This document shows, in pieces, positions 1 through 11,513 of a stretch of 28,609 bases of DNA (positions within the stretch are counted from its first letter, which is position 1; each line of letters begins with the position of its first letter). The translations under genes were made by a program, and so were the position numbers. Below the pieces are notes generated by a model, which searched no databases, had not been told where the DNA came from, and saw nothing but the letters and a program-made list of their open reading frames with translations. Source of the DNA: Pseudozyma flocculosa PF-1 (taxonomy: Eukaryota; Basidiomycota; Ustilaginomycetes; Ustilaginales; Ustilaginaceae); NCBI RefSeq assembly GCF_000417875.1, contig NW_006920870.1, positions 8,442 through 37,050 of the forward strand, given 5' to 3'.

Positions 1-417
1 AGAGAGAGAGAGAGAGGCAGGGCCGAGGCGCGAGGGGCGAGGGGCAGCGGGGCGTCGCCTGGACAACGACAGAGAGAGAGCGGTCGCGCCCACACGGCGC
101 TCTGGCGTGCTGCCGGCTGGCCCGGGGCTTTGTGTCACTTTTTCCCTCTCGCCTGCGGGCGACGCGTTTAGGGCGGGTCAACGCGTTGCGGCAGGGCGCG
201 GGCGGGCGACAAACACAGATAGACAGACGAGGGAGACGCACCCAACTCCTGCACGCACAGACGCAGCGACAGGTTGACAGACAGAGAGACCGAAACGCAG
301 ACGCAGACGCTCCTCGACCTGGCTCGGCCAATAGAGGCCCGGAGCAAGAAGCTCATTGCCACCCACCACCCATTCTCATCACCACCACCACCACCACCAC
401 CACCACCCGTCGCCACC
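1..417 (+). promoter_or_regulatory. Upstream region and 5' leader of the Hsk3-like gene
   Basis: No gene is seen here. The stretch opens with an (AG)n run at 1-16 that is cut by the window edge. An (ACC)n tract at about 381-407 lies directly upstream of the chosen ATG. The bases before that ATG, CGCCACC, match a strong eukaryotic initiation context. An in-frame ATG exists at 274 with no stop before 418, so a 48-residue N-terminal extension is formally possible. It would be low-complexity and rich in TQ and proline, so I treat it as leader. Confidence 0.5.
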
Positions 418-849
418 ATGTCGCAGCCCTACGCAGCCCACTCCCAGGCCAACGCAGCCGCAGCCGCATCCGCATCCGCATCCGCAGCCGCCTCTACCGC
501 CGCCAGCAACACTGCCCTCTTGAAAAAGGAACGCCACTATGCCGCGCTGGCGGGTCAGCTAGAGGCCCTCTCCAGCTCCATGCTGGCCACGCGCGACACC
601 ATCATCATTGCCTCGGAGCAGGCCCACTACATCAGGCAGCTCGGCATCAGCCAGGCAGCCACGTGCGTCGTCGTTCGACTTGCCGCGTCCTTGTCCTTGG
701 CCCTTTGGCCTGCTCTTGCCAGCTGACCTGGGTTCTCCCCTCTCCCTCTGGCCATCCGCAGCTTCATGGCCACGCTCGACTCGGTCACAAGGCAGGAAGA
801 CGAGCAGGACGAGCACAGGCGACAGCACGATGCGCAGTCGGGCCAGTGA
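418..849 (+). CDS. HSK3: DASH/Dam1 complex subunit Hsk3-like protein (two exons)
   Basis: Exons are 418-662 and 762-849. The intron of 99 nt runs from GTGCGT to CCGCAG, and the protein has 110 residues. Residues 10-35 are an Ala/Ser low-complexity leader. Residues 36 to about 90 form the conserved part: a charged start (KKERHY), a helical LAGQLEAL stretch, an EQAHYIRQLG motif, and FMATLDSV after the splice. This short coiled-coil pattern ending in QLG...FM is what I associate with the Hsk3 family. Hsk3 is one of about ten small proteins of the fungal DASH ring, which couples kinetochores to spindle microtubules. Splicing is needed, because unspliced reading continues only to a stop at 724-726 and loses the FMATLDSV part. 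The assignment rests on motif recall in a very short protein, so another small coiled-coil protein is possible. Confidence 0.6.
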
Positions 850-2028
850 TACGCTCCTCGGCGCTCGTCGCTCCAATGGCAACTTCGAGTCACGGCCCCG
901 TCACAAGATCTGGCGGCCGTCGGCGAGCGTCGCCCTCGCCCATCCGGCAGCGCCCCTCAAACCCCGCTCGCCCGCACTCGATCCCGGGGCGGCTAGGTGG
1001 TCGCATCAGGGTCACCGCCACTGGCCGTGTCCTCTCCATGCCAAGGCTGCACAGGTGCTGGCCTCGACAGCTGCCAATGAATGGCCTCCAGCCGCCGCCA
1101 GGATCGCGGCGAGCGCGTGGAGGCAGACGAGCCCCACGACGGCCGTCACCGCCGGCGCAGGGTGGCTCGTATGGCCCACAGACATGCACGCATCCGGAGT
1201 GTTGCAGCATCGACGCCTGCGGCCCAGGGATGGGTGAGCCTCTGTCTTGCTCCCGCCGCAAGCGTGCGCTTTTGACACCTGGACGGCGGCGGGACGCGGC
1301 TGCATCCCGGCCGCAGCGGGCTCCCCTGACGACCGGGCGATGGCGACGGCGACAAGACGAGACGAGACGGATGAGGGACAAAGCAGGCCGACGAAATCGG
1401 TGCTGCGCGTGTTGGTTGCTGATTGGATATGCACCGCGGAAACGATGCCAGCCGGCGCGTGGTGGTGTTGGTTGCAATGATGCCAGAGGAACGCTGCGCT
1501 GTCTGCTTCGGATCCGCACGGGCTGGTCAGGGGCTCGCGTGGGAGGGCAAGCGCGGGCCAAAGGGGGACCCTGCAGGGGGTTGTGTTTGTTGGTCGGGGC
1601 TGGCCCGAGGCTAGGCTGGCTGGCAAGGAGTGGCTAACTACGCTGGGTGTTGGTCGTCGCGGCCCGCGCCCCTTTTTTCGGGCCAGGGCGAGGCGGGGTC
1701 GAGCCTAGCGCTGGTGAGCCTGCCTGTCTGCCCGTTGGCTTTGGGCGTCTGTGCGGGTGTGGTGGGCTGGCAGGCCTGGCCCGCCTTAGCTTGGTCCTCG
1801 TTGCTGGCGGCGGGGACGTCTGTGGCCCGCCTCGACTCGTCGACCCTGCCTCGTCGTCGTCGTCGTTGGCCTCTTGTCATCACCATCACCATCCGCTAGC
1901 CTTGTCTTGCCTTGGTCTCGACTCGTCGCTCACTCCCTTGGTCGCCTTCCCGTCCCGTCCCGTCTCGTCTCGTCTACCCGCTCCATCTCAAACTCGTCAT
2001 TCCGAGGCCATCGGCGGGTTCGCTCCCC
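850..2028. other. Gene-free interval between the Hsk3-like gene and the CLC gene; CLC promoter
   Basis: No convincing coding sequence is present. Long open frames here are arginine-, proline- and serine-rich GC-bias frames without domain character. From about 1600 to 1800 there are repeated GGCTGGC/GGCCTGGC-like words. Around 1850-1866 there is a (CGT)n run. From about 1945 to 1990 there is a pyrimidine-rich CGTCC/TCGTC stretch just upstream of the CLC start, which looks like a promoter/leader. No clear TATA box was seen. Confidence 0.5.
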
Positions 2029-5000
2029 ATGCCTCCCCACGCCGGCGACGGCCATGCCCACGAGGCCCAACTGCCTCAAGCTCAGCCTCAGCCCCACTCG
2101 CAGGACGAGACTTCCTCGCACTCCGATACCGCACCCGCCTCGCTGAGCCAGCGCCGTCAACGCGGCAGCGGACCTGCCACCCTCCGCCTCAACACCAACT
2201 CGGACCGCGAACGCAGCCGCGACCGCAACGCCGCCGCCGCCAACAACAACAACAACAACCGCTCCAGCTTCCTCGCCGCGGCGGGGCAGCGACTCCTCCG
2301 CACCCCCGGCGCAGCCTCAATCGCATCCTCGCTCGACGCCCCCCTCAGCCCCGTACGCAGCTTCTACGGCGCCCTCTCGGCATCCCACCACCGCGACCGC
2401 AAGCGCAACTACGATGACCCGCAGCTCACCGACGAAATGTCGGCCGCCGCACCCGCCGCCGGAGCGGGCAACGGCATACGAACCTGGTACGAGTCCTACA
2501 CCACCATCGACTGGATCCACGACGCCATCAAGGAGAGCTCCCGCCTCCGCCGCATCCGCCGCCTCCGCGGCATCCGCGGCCGCATCACAAACAGCTGGGA
2601 CCGACTCCAGGGCTGGATCATTGTCACCATCACCGGCATCATCACCGCACTCATCGCAGGATGCATCGTAAAGTCCGAGGCCGTCCTCTTTGACCTCAAG
2701 GACGGCTACTGCCAGCGCGACTGGAGGCTCGCAAAGCGCTTCTGCTGTCCCTATGCCGGCGGGCCCGACTGGGACTCGCCTTCGGTCCTCACGGCGGCAG
2801 GCAACGTCGCCGCCGCCAACGTCAGCCTGGCCTCGGCCGCTTCGGCCCCGCTCTGGGCCTACCGCACCCGCCTCATGGACGCCGCTGGATCGTCGCCCTC
2901 CGACCCCTCGCGCGGCATCTTGACGGGCATGGGCAACCGCCTCCTCGCCGGCTGGGCCGGTCCCGTCGCCGGCAGCCCCGCATGGTCCCGCATCGCCGCC
3001 TCTGCCGCCGCCGCCTCGCGTGTCGACCTGCTCCAGCTGCAGCCCGAGACCGACGAGTGCCCCGGCTGGATCACGTGGGGCGAGCGGCTGCGCGGCATCG
3101 GCCACGACAGCTGGCTCGCCGACTACGGCATGTACGTCGCCATCGCCGTCCTCTGGTCGACGATTGCCAGCGTCCTCACCATCTACCTCACCTCGAGCGA
3201 GCTCTACCTCTCGAGCAAGAATGGCGGCGGCGGCAAGGGCGGCACCACCAGCAGCAGCAACAGCAACAACAAGCTACGCGGCGCAACCCTCGTCGACGAC
3301 ACAAACGAGCCAGACGAGCGCACCGCCCTCTTGAGCGGCAGCGGCACCGCCACCCAGGCCACCACCGCCACCGCCACCGCCACCGCACCGCCGCCGCCGC
3401 CGCCGCTGGGCCGCATCGCCCACGACAAGCGCGCCGACGCCGCGCTGGCGCCGCGCAAGATCCTCTACTTTGCCACGGGCTCGGGCATCTCGGAGGTCAA
3501 GTGCATCCTTAGCGGCTTCGTGATCCACGGCTACCTGGGCTTCTGGACGCTCTTTACCAAGTCGGTGGGGCTGACGCTGTCGGTGGCGTCGGGCCTGTCG
3601 CTGGGCAAGGAGGGGCCGTTTGTGCACATTGCGTCGTGCGTGGGCAACATTGTCTGCCGCGTCTTTCCCAAGTACGAGAACAACGAGGGCAAGCGGCGCG
3701 AGGTGCTGTCGTGCGCGTGCGCGGCGGGCGTCGCCGTGGCGTTTGGGGCGCCCGTCGGCGGCGTCCTCTTTTCGCTCGAGGAGGTGAGCTACTACTTTCC
3801 GAGCAAGGTCATGTTCCGCAGCTTCTTCTGCGCCATGGTGGCCGCCGCCACGCTGCGCGCCCTCGACCCGTTCGGGACGGGCAAGATTGTCCTCTTCCAG
3901 GTGACGTACGACAAGGACTGGCACTTTTACGAGCTGCTCTTTTTCGTCGTCCTCGGCGTCTTTGGCGGGCTGTACGGCGCCTACTTTACCAAGCTCAACA
4001 TGGCCTGGGCCAAGCGGGTGCGCGCCAAGACGTGGATGGCGCGCCACCCGATCCTCGAGGTCGTCGTCATCACGCTCGTGTCGGTGGCCTTTTCCTACGT
4101 CAACGGCTACACGCGCATGGGCGGCGTCGAGCTCATCGCCGACCTCTTCAGCGAGTGCCACGAGCACGAGTCGCTCGAGGGGCTGTGCGTCTCGCGGCCC
4201 TCGGAGATCCGGCCGCTGGTGCTGGCCATCGCGTGGGCGATGCTGGTCAAGGGCGCGCTGACCATCATCACGTTTGGCATCAAGCTGCCGGCGGGCATCT
4301 TTATCCCCACGCTCGCCGTCGGCGCGTGCTTTGGCCGCATCGTCGGTCTGCTGGTGCAGTACGTGCAGTGGACGCGGTCCGACCTGGCCTTTTTCGGGTG
4401 GTGCGCCGCCAGCGACTCGGCGTGCATCGTGCCCGGCGTGTACGCCATGGTGGGCGCCGCGGCGGCCCTGTCGGGCGTGACGCGCACCACGGTGTCGCTG
4501 GCCGTCATCATGTTTGAGCTGACGGGCACGCTCACCTACAGCGTTCCCGTGATGCTGAGCATCCTCGTGGCCAAGACGGTGGCCGACGCCCTCGAGCACA
4601 AGGGCATCTACGACCTCGTCATCGACTTCAGCGGGCTTCCTTACCTCGACAGCAAGGCGGAGTACATCTGGGACGGCGTAAACGTCACCGACGCCATGGA
4701 TGCCGGCGTCGAGACGATTTCGCTCGACGTGCCCAACTCGGTCCGCGGGCTGAGGGAGAAGCTGGCCCGCCTCGCCGAGGGCGCCGGGTACACTGACGGC
4801 GGCTTCCCGCTCGTCACGCGCGAAAAGGTCGGGTGCGTGCCCAACCCGGCCCTCTCGTCGTCGTCTGCATCCTCGCAGCCCTCGACGCTTCCACACTCGC
4901 CCGTCACCCCCGCCGCCGCCGCCGCCGCTACTTCGCCGATGAAGGGTACCGTCAAGATGGTAGGCTACATTGCGGCATCGGAACTGGAACATGCCCTCTC

Positions 5001-5038
5001 TTCCCTCCCCCTCCCAACGTCGTCGAATGGCGAGGAAC

Positions 5039-5074
<36 letters not shown>

Positions 5075-5163
5075 TGAGGTGTACATTTAAGTACCTTCCC
5101 TACATCCGCGCCGTGGCAGAGGGCGAACCGGGTCGGATCCGCGATTCCATCCTCCTCCCTCCC

Positions 5164-5207
<44 letters not shown>

Positions 5208-5620
5208 CTCGTACCACGACCTTGATGAAGGGGAGGGGGAGGTGGATCTGAGCATCTACGTCGACAAGGCGCCAATTACGGTACAGATCCACAGCCCGCT
5301 CGAACTGGTACACCAGTACTTTACCCGGCTCGGCGTACGATACCTCGTCGTCGTGGATGAACTCGGCGCGTACCGCGGCGTCGTGTTTAAAAAGAGGTGA
5401 GTCGACGCAGCGGGCGGGCCGGGACGACGACGACGTCTTTGCTTGCGCTGCGCTGCGCTGCGACGATGGGATGCGATGCGATGGACGCGGGGACTGATGT
5501 TCTTGCCTCCCCCCCCCCACCCCCCTCCTCCTCTTTTCTTTGTCGCTTCATCGCGCGGCGTCGACGCACAGGTACCTCAAGTTCCTCGCTGACCTCGAAC
5601 AGGCAAAGCAACACATCTAG
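2029..5620 (+). CDS. CLC-type chloride/proton exchanger with C-terminal CBS domains
   Basis: Exons are 2029-5396 and 5572-5620, giving 1138 residues. It is expected to exchange chloride for protons across an intracellular membrane (Golgi, endosome or vacuole), as yeast Gef1 does. CLC signatures are visible: GSGISE at 484-489, GKEGP at 526-530 with the gating glutamate E528, the LEE pair E584/E585 whose second Glu is the proton-pathway position of exchangers, and GIFIP at 756-760. Two CBS regions follow, roughly 880-1020 and 1080-1135. They are separated by inserts including an ACG-encoded Thr run and a (QT)7 tract. The N-terminal about 170 residues are disordered, and an Ala-rich luminal insert lies near 250-350. 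The second exon supplies only the last 16 residues (YLKFLADLEQ...), which fits the CBS2 end. An upstream in-frame ATG at 1912 gives an unlikely leader. Confidence 0.93.
2242..2259 (+). repeat. (AAC)6 coding microsatellite
   Basis: Six AAC codons encode an Asn run in the disordered N-terminus of the CLC protein. Confidence 0.9.
5041..5073 (+). repeat. (ACG)11 coding microsatellite
   Basis: Eleven ACG codons give a Thr run inside the cytosolic CBS region of the CLC protein. The run is likely length-variable between strains and stays in frame because the unit is a codon. Confidence 0.92.
5164..5205 (+). repeat. (CAGACG)7 coding microsatellite
   Basis: Seven hexamer copies encode (Gln-Thr)7, between the two CBS repeats of the CLC protein. 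Confidence 0.92.
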
Positions 5621-6240
5621 ACCCTTCCCCCGCTCCCTCCCTTCTGACCCCTCCTGCCCTCCCACTACGAGATCAGACCGACTCGACTCGACTCGACTCG
5701 ACGCGAGACTGGCACGATACGATCTGCACTTTGGCCCGCGAAGATGGAGACCGCGAAGATGGATGCCACTCGCCCCCCCCCCCCCCACTGTCACCCACGC
5801 CTCTCGCCCTGATTTTACCCCCTTGACGATACACCGTACAAACGAACAGCAACGAACATAGTAACGACCTCGAATGAACCGGCATGCATGGTGAGACTCG
5901 GAATGGTACGATGGATTGCGCAGGGAGAGTGTGGATCGCGAGGATAGAGAGAGGGTGAGAAAGAGGGTGAGGGTGAGAGAGGGAGAGGGGGGGGATGACT
6001 GGGATCAGGGGCAAGGCGAGGTTGAGGCGACCAATGGGGCCGACACTCGAAACCCCTTTGGATCTGGTACAGATGGCGGCTGGCGGATGACGGTGTCCTG
6101 GGACAGGAAGGAGAGAATGGGCGGGAAATGGAAGGGGTGGGCGAGGAAGGGGGACGGGGATGGCCACGATGGATGAGGGAGAAGAGGGACGACGAGCGAC
6201 GTCGGCATTCCCGGCGTCCCCCGGCTCTGACGGCACTGCA
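5621..6240. other. Convergent intergenic region between the CLC gene and the membrane-protein gene
   Basis: No gene is seen. This interval should hold both 3' UTRs. It contains an (ACTCG)n run at about 5680-5703, a C homopolymer near 5774-5787, and a purine-rich GAGAGGGTGAG stretch at about 5945-5995. No canonical AATAAA signal is evident. Confidence 0.5.
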
Positions 6241-9200
6241 TCAGGACAGCGACGAGGCGCCGTCGTCGACCGACGAGCCGCTCTTGGACAGGTAGCCGCG
6301 GTTGACAATCGAGCGGACGCGGTCGAGGGCCTCCTGCCGCTGCCGCTCCTTTTCCAGTGGCGTCTGCACGACGGTGGCGGCGGCGGCGGCAGCAGCAGCG
6401 CCCGGCGAGCGAGTGCGATCCTGGCGCTCCGCCATGCCAGCTGCCGAGGGAGTACCCTCGCCACCACTCGAGGGCGAGGGAGAGGTAGTACCGGCGGCGC
6501 CTTCAAACGGGCTCGACTTTGGCCCGCCGCTCAGCGTGGCCTGGTACCGCCTCGGGGGGCGGGCCCGCTTGACGAGCGCCGAGCGACGCTGCGGGCTGCC
6601 GCTGCCCGCTCCCCCACCGCTGCCACTGCCGCTCTCGCTCTCGGTGGAGGAGTGCATCCCGCGCCCGTGGCCATGCTGGTCGATGGGGCTCCAAGCGGAA
6701 GGGACGGACGGCGGCGAGGCCTGCTCGCTCACCCACCGCCTCGTCTTGGTGTTGGTCCGGTGCGCCGGGCGCTCCTGCTGCTCCTGCGCGTAGACCCGTG
6801 ACGCCGGTGAGACGGGCGCTGCGACGCCGACGACGCTGCCAAAGCTCGGCATCACCGTCGACGACGACGAGGCGATGGCGCTGCCCGCATCGGCCTGGTC
6901 CCTCGCGCGACGAACGGGGCTGGCGTTGCCGCCATGCTGGGGCAGCTGGGTGCGCGGTCGGGTCACGACCGAAGTCGGGCTAGCGGGCGAGGCGAAGAAG
7001 AGGTCGTGTCGCATCGTCGGCGGCGGCGAGGCGATGCGGTCCAGAGGATTGGGCGAGGCGACGGTCAGCGAGGACGGCAGATGATCCTGCTGCGAGGCCG
7101 TCGACGAAGCCAGAACGGTCGACGAGACCGTCGATCCTGGGCCCCGCGGTGCCGCTGCGGCGCGGGACGGCGTCGTTGCGCTCGAGTCAGTCGCGAAGCG
7201 ACGATAGGGCGTCCCCGGAGACGAGGCGGCGATGCTCCCACCCTCTTCTTCGTCGGCACGGTACCACCGCCCGTCCTCGCCCTTGGCCCACGTCTTCTTG
7301 CGCGACAGTGGCGTGTCGGGCTGACGTGCAGCGCCGGCCCACTTGGGTGTCGTCGGCTCGGCGGCTTGCCCGTAGTGCTGCTGCTCCCGCTGCTCCTGCA
7401 TCGTCTGACGATCACCACGACCGTCCCTCCGCTCGGGCATGACCTCGGGAGTGCCTGGGTCCACCCCGACGTACCTCGAGAGCACGTCAAAGACATGGTC
7501 GAGGCTGCCCGGCTCGTCCATCTGCATGTAGGTCGGCACGAATGCCTCGCCGTCGTCGATGCCCGGGAGCGGGGTGTAGAAGGCCGACTTGTCCGCCACC
7601 GACTCGCTAAGCCCCACGGTGCGCACCGTGCCGGATCGCTGAGGCTTTCCCGCGCCCCTCGCAGCTGCTGCCGCCTCCCTGGCCGAAGCGGCAGGGGGCC
7701 GGCCCGTGGCCTCGGTGTCGGTGGCGAGCGATTCCTCGTCCGAGCTCGCACCTTCGCCGACTGCCCGCGATCGAGCGTGAAGCGGGTCGCCTCGGGCGAG
7801 GTCGGGAGTGTCGGGCACGTCGCTCTCGTCCTCGTACAGGGCCAGGAGGTCGGCGAGCGTGGAGGCATGCGCCTCGGGCGAGAGGCCGGGCGTGTTGAGC
7901 AGATCCGTCAGCTCCTTGGCCGTCAGCTGGCCGGGGCTCGTTGCGTCGGCTGCTGCCCTGCGGTCGTCGAGCTTGGTGCGCGTGCTCTTGGCACGGCTGA
8001 CAGTCTTGGATCTTGACACTGGCTTCGGCACCTCTTCCATCTGCTCTGGTGCGCTCGGTCGGCTCCTTTTTGGGGCATCCTCCGCGACCTCCGCCGCTGT
8101 CACCGCGGCAGCTGCAACCGCTGCTGCTGCTGCCGCTTCTGCTTCTGCCTCGCCCGTCGCTCGCTTCGACACCGACTTCCGCGGACTGGCACGCGTCGGC
8201 GTCGGGCGCACGGGCGGGCTCGCCTGGTGCTGGATGGCGCCATGCGCGGCGGCATCGGCTTCCTCACGACCCTCTTGCGTCAGCGGTCGGTCGAGCGGCC
8301 TGGTCGAGGCGATGTAGTCGGTCGTGCTGCGCTGCTGCGTCTGCACGCGCGAGAGGAGCATCTCGGACTTGGACGACATCGTCGCCGTCCTCGCCACCTT
8401 GGCGGGGGGAGTCAGCACACTGCCGCCGTCGCGCAGGCTGCCTTCCCTACCCACCGGCGACGACATCGAGGCGGCGTGTGGACGCCACTTTCTCGGCGTC
8501 TCCATCGGCGGCGAGGGGGTCTTGTGGTAGTGCTCCTCGGAAGGCAGCTGCTCGTCGTACATGTACGTGGTGCCCGGCCGGCGCTTGGTCTTGCTGCGAT
8601 TCAGTGCCGCTGCGGGCCCTTGCGACCCGGCGCGAGACTCTGGCTGCGAATCGGCAGAGACGGTGGTCCCTGCTGCGCTGTACGTCCCTTCGCTGTGCGC
8701 CTGGCTCAGGTTGCGGTCCAGCACGACGACGGAGTCGAGCTGAAGGTCGTCGTAGCCTTCCTGCGAGTTGAAGGCGTGCTGCGGCGCCCCGCTGGAGCCG
8801 GCTCCCATCCCGGGGCCGCGGGGCTCCACGACGGGCGTGGGCAGGTCCACGATCTCCGGGAGCGGCTTGTAATAGCCCCTGGACCGCGATCGCAGATTAT
8901 TGGCACTGAGCGTCGATGGATGGCGGGAGAAGGAGACGTCGGACGAGGCGAACTTGGGCTGCGGCAGCATCGTCATCCCTCCGCCGCCGTCTGATTGTCC
9001 ATGAAAGCGACTCAGACTGGACGGCGAGCTCTGCAAAGCCGGCCGGCCCCAGAGCTTCTCGGATTCGCCTGGGTCGTTGAACGATAGACCCAGCCCTCTG
9101 CCTTTGATGGGCTCGACGTCGCCCGGCTGCACACGGAGTAAGGAGGGCATCACAACACGGTCAGCAAGCTGCCGCGCTCGATCGGGTCTGCTCAGGGCAT

Positions 9201-10207
9201 GCTCTCGCGCCACTCACGGAAGATCTTTCTGCAGCCCACCGACCGACGAGCTTGGACCACATGGATGGACCCGCCTGCCTCTCGGCGGCTGGGCCACGGT
9301 CCGGCCCGAGCAGGCTGCCGTTCTCTGGGGCCGCCTCGAGGTCTCCCCTCATCTGCCGCAGCCGGTCGCGCGACGCCGCCTGGCGCAGCGGCTGGTGGAC
9401 CGACGTGTACCGGTCGACATCCAGCTGCGACCCTTCGGGCGAAACCATGCGCCGCACCTGGACCGCTAGCCACGAGTTGGACTGAACCTTGCCCTCGTGC
9501 TTGCCCGTCCTGGACCGCGTCGTGGGCGGAACCACGCGTCCCTTGTCTCCGAGGATGCGCTGGCTGAGGACGTGGAAGGTGCCTGGATACTTTTCGTCGT
9601 CGTCGTCCGAGTCGTACCCGATGTCGTCGAGGGCCGACTCCTTGTCGTGCAGGCTCAGGGGCCGCCCGTCCCATGAGCCTGGATGGTTGCTCTCGGTGCC
9701 CAGGTCGCTCGCCAGACGCTGGGCATGCCGATCGCGGCGCCGCGCCTCCCGCTTGCGGGCGTGCCACATCTTGCCCCACAGCCGCCCGCCCAGGCTGCAG
9801 ATGAGGAAGACGCCGATCAGGACAAAGACGGGCGTGAGGTAGGCCACCTTGAAGCCCGAGTCGTCGTCGCTGCCATCTTGCTCCTTTTGGGCGTCGGGAG
9901 TGTCAGTCGATCTTGGGGATGGCAGGCTGCTCGAGGCCGACATCGAACTGCGGGCGATCGAGGCGGAGGAGGGGACGGGCGTGGCCGAGAAAGCTGCGCT
10001 CGCCGAAGTTGGAGCCACTGGCCTGACCATTGAGGCTGATCCGATGGATGCCGGGGCCGCCGGCGTCGCTATTGCGCTGGGCGTATCGGCGTGCCACTGG
10101 CCATCGTCGTACTCGGGCAGGTCGGGCAGCGAATCGTCGACGGGCGCTATCGGCGGCGGTTCTGCCTGCCTCCTGAGCCTGGCCATGCCAGCGTCCGGGG
10201 TCGACAT
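6241..10207 (-). CDS. Single-pass membrane protein with a long disordered cytosolic tail; unrecognised family
   Basis: Two exons on the minus strand, 10207-9218 and 9126-6241, give 1291 residues. The intron of 91 nt runs from GTGAGT to GTGCAG in phase 0. I do not recognise the family. Residues 1-120 are Ser/Pro/Ala-rich with no signal peptide. One hydrophobic segment spans 121-140 (VAYLTPVFVLIGVFLICSLG) and is followed by a strongly basic stretch, GRLWGKMWHARKREARRRDR. By the positive-inside rule the roughly 1150-residue C-terminal part should face the cytosol. The tail is Ser/Thr/Pro-rich with many SP/TP sites, an Ala-rich run, and a charged C-terminal helix (LEKERQRQEALDRVRSIVNR). The Ser/Thr-rich stub, single TM segment and long tail recall fungal surface sensors, but no sensor domain is visible. 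Another ATG 34 codons upstream (10309) is possible; 10207 removes an implausible basic leader. Confidence 0.8.
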
Positions 10208-11513
10208 GACGGCAAGGCGTCGCGTCCGCGGTGGTTGGGTCTGATCCGTTCCGGCGCGGCGACACTTGGTGGGTGTAGTAGCGAAGGTGTTCGAGGAGGG
10301 TGCAAGCAAGGCTAGGGAAAATGAAGGCGGCCCTCAACTGAGAATGCCGCTGTTGGGCACCAGGAGGTCGTCGGAAGAGCGATGAGATGGTAGCGAGAGT
10401 GTGAGTACGAGACGGTGACGGTTGCCGGTCAGGACGTGGGATGATGGTGTTGCGGTGCAAAACGATGGGGAGCTGGAGGTCGAAGCATGAAAGAGGAGAG
10501 GGGAGCCTGATTGATCGTGGTAGTTTGAGCTCGATCGTGCTACCTAGATGGAGAGCGTCGTCGGCGGCAGCGAGGTCCTTTGGCGGACAGACAACAACGA
10601 GTGCCGATTCGTACGGCCCTGGTCCGAGAGGCCAAGTGAGGACATCCGAACAGCGAGGGTGGGTAAGCGGGCATGTCGGTCACGCTCGCTGTTGAGCGCG
10701 CAACCAGGGACCAAAGCCCGGGCGGCCGAGGTATCTGTAGAAGTTACGGGGGGCGGCGACAGGAGATCCGAAGCGAGGGCCATGCCGTGCAAGGCTTCGA
10801 CGGCCCGCTGCAGGCATCGTCATGGCGTGAGACGGATCAGTACGGCACACGGGCAAGAGAGGGCTCGAGATCACGGTGGATCCAGCAGGGCCGCGAGCCA
10901 TGGCAGTTGACCAGGCCAAAGGGCAGTCCAGAGGGCCCAGAGTCGGCGAGGGAGAAGGTGGTTCAACCATGAGCGAGGCACAGGCGATGCGCTAACCAGG
11001 CAGACAAGGAGGGGGCATGGCGATGTGGGCCTCTGGGAGCAAGAGCAAGCAAGGTGATATGGCTGGTCGGGTGGGAGTTGGTGGTCCTCGAGATGCCGTG
11101 ACGCGGCGGCCGGCCTGGGGCAGGCGCGTGAGTTGGCGAAATTCGACAGCCGGCTCGCTCGCTCACATTTCGCTTCGAATAAGGCGGTGTATTTTCGGTC
11201 GTCGCAGGGGGGGCCGTGGAGGGAATTCTATCGAGCGAGGAACAGAGGTCACAGAGGGGCCAGCAGACTATCGTGAACAAGGGGCAGGACGGGGACGTCA
11301 AGGACGGCATCGTCCGGCATGGCATCGCCGGGCAAGCCGCTCCCCAGCCTGCGAGAAGATGCTCGCGGGGGCGGTGCCTCGGCGCGATCCGAGACAGGCC
11401 GCTCGCCGTGGGCGTAGACAAGGTTGCTGGCGGGCGAATAGGCAGCGGCGGCTGGGCCGAGCTGCTAGTTAGTTGTTTGTGCTGGCCGTCGCTGTCGGCC
11501 TGCTGATGTTACA
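10208..11513. other. Intergenic region: membrane-protein promoter and Tsr2 3' end
   Basis: No gene is supported. Open frames in both directions are short and have random-looking composition. The part near 10208-10560 probably carries the leader of the minus-strand membrane-protein gene. The part near 11200-11513 should include the Tsr2 3' UTR. No repeats or RNA genes were recognised. Confidence 0.45.

Noticed and set aside
132..1637. Plus-strand 501-codon frame over the Hsk3-like gene
   Set aside because: Arg/Pro-rich composition without domains; the overlapping spliced Hsk3-like model is supported by motifs, Kozak context and splice sites.
3274..5520. Long minus-strand open frame antisense to the CLC gene
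   Set aside because: Arg/His/Asp-rich shadow frame produced by high GC at third positions; the opposite strand has all CLC motifs.
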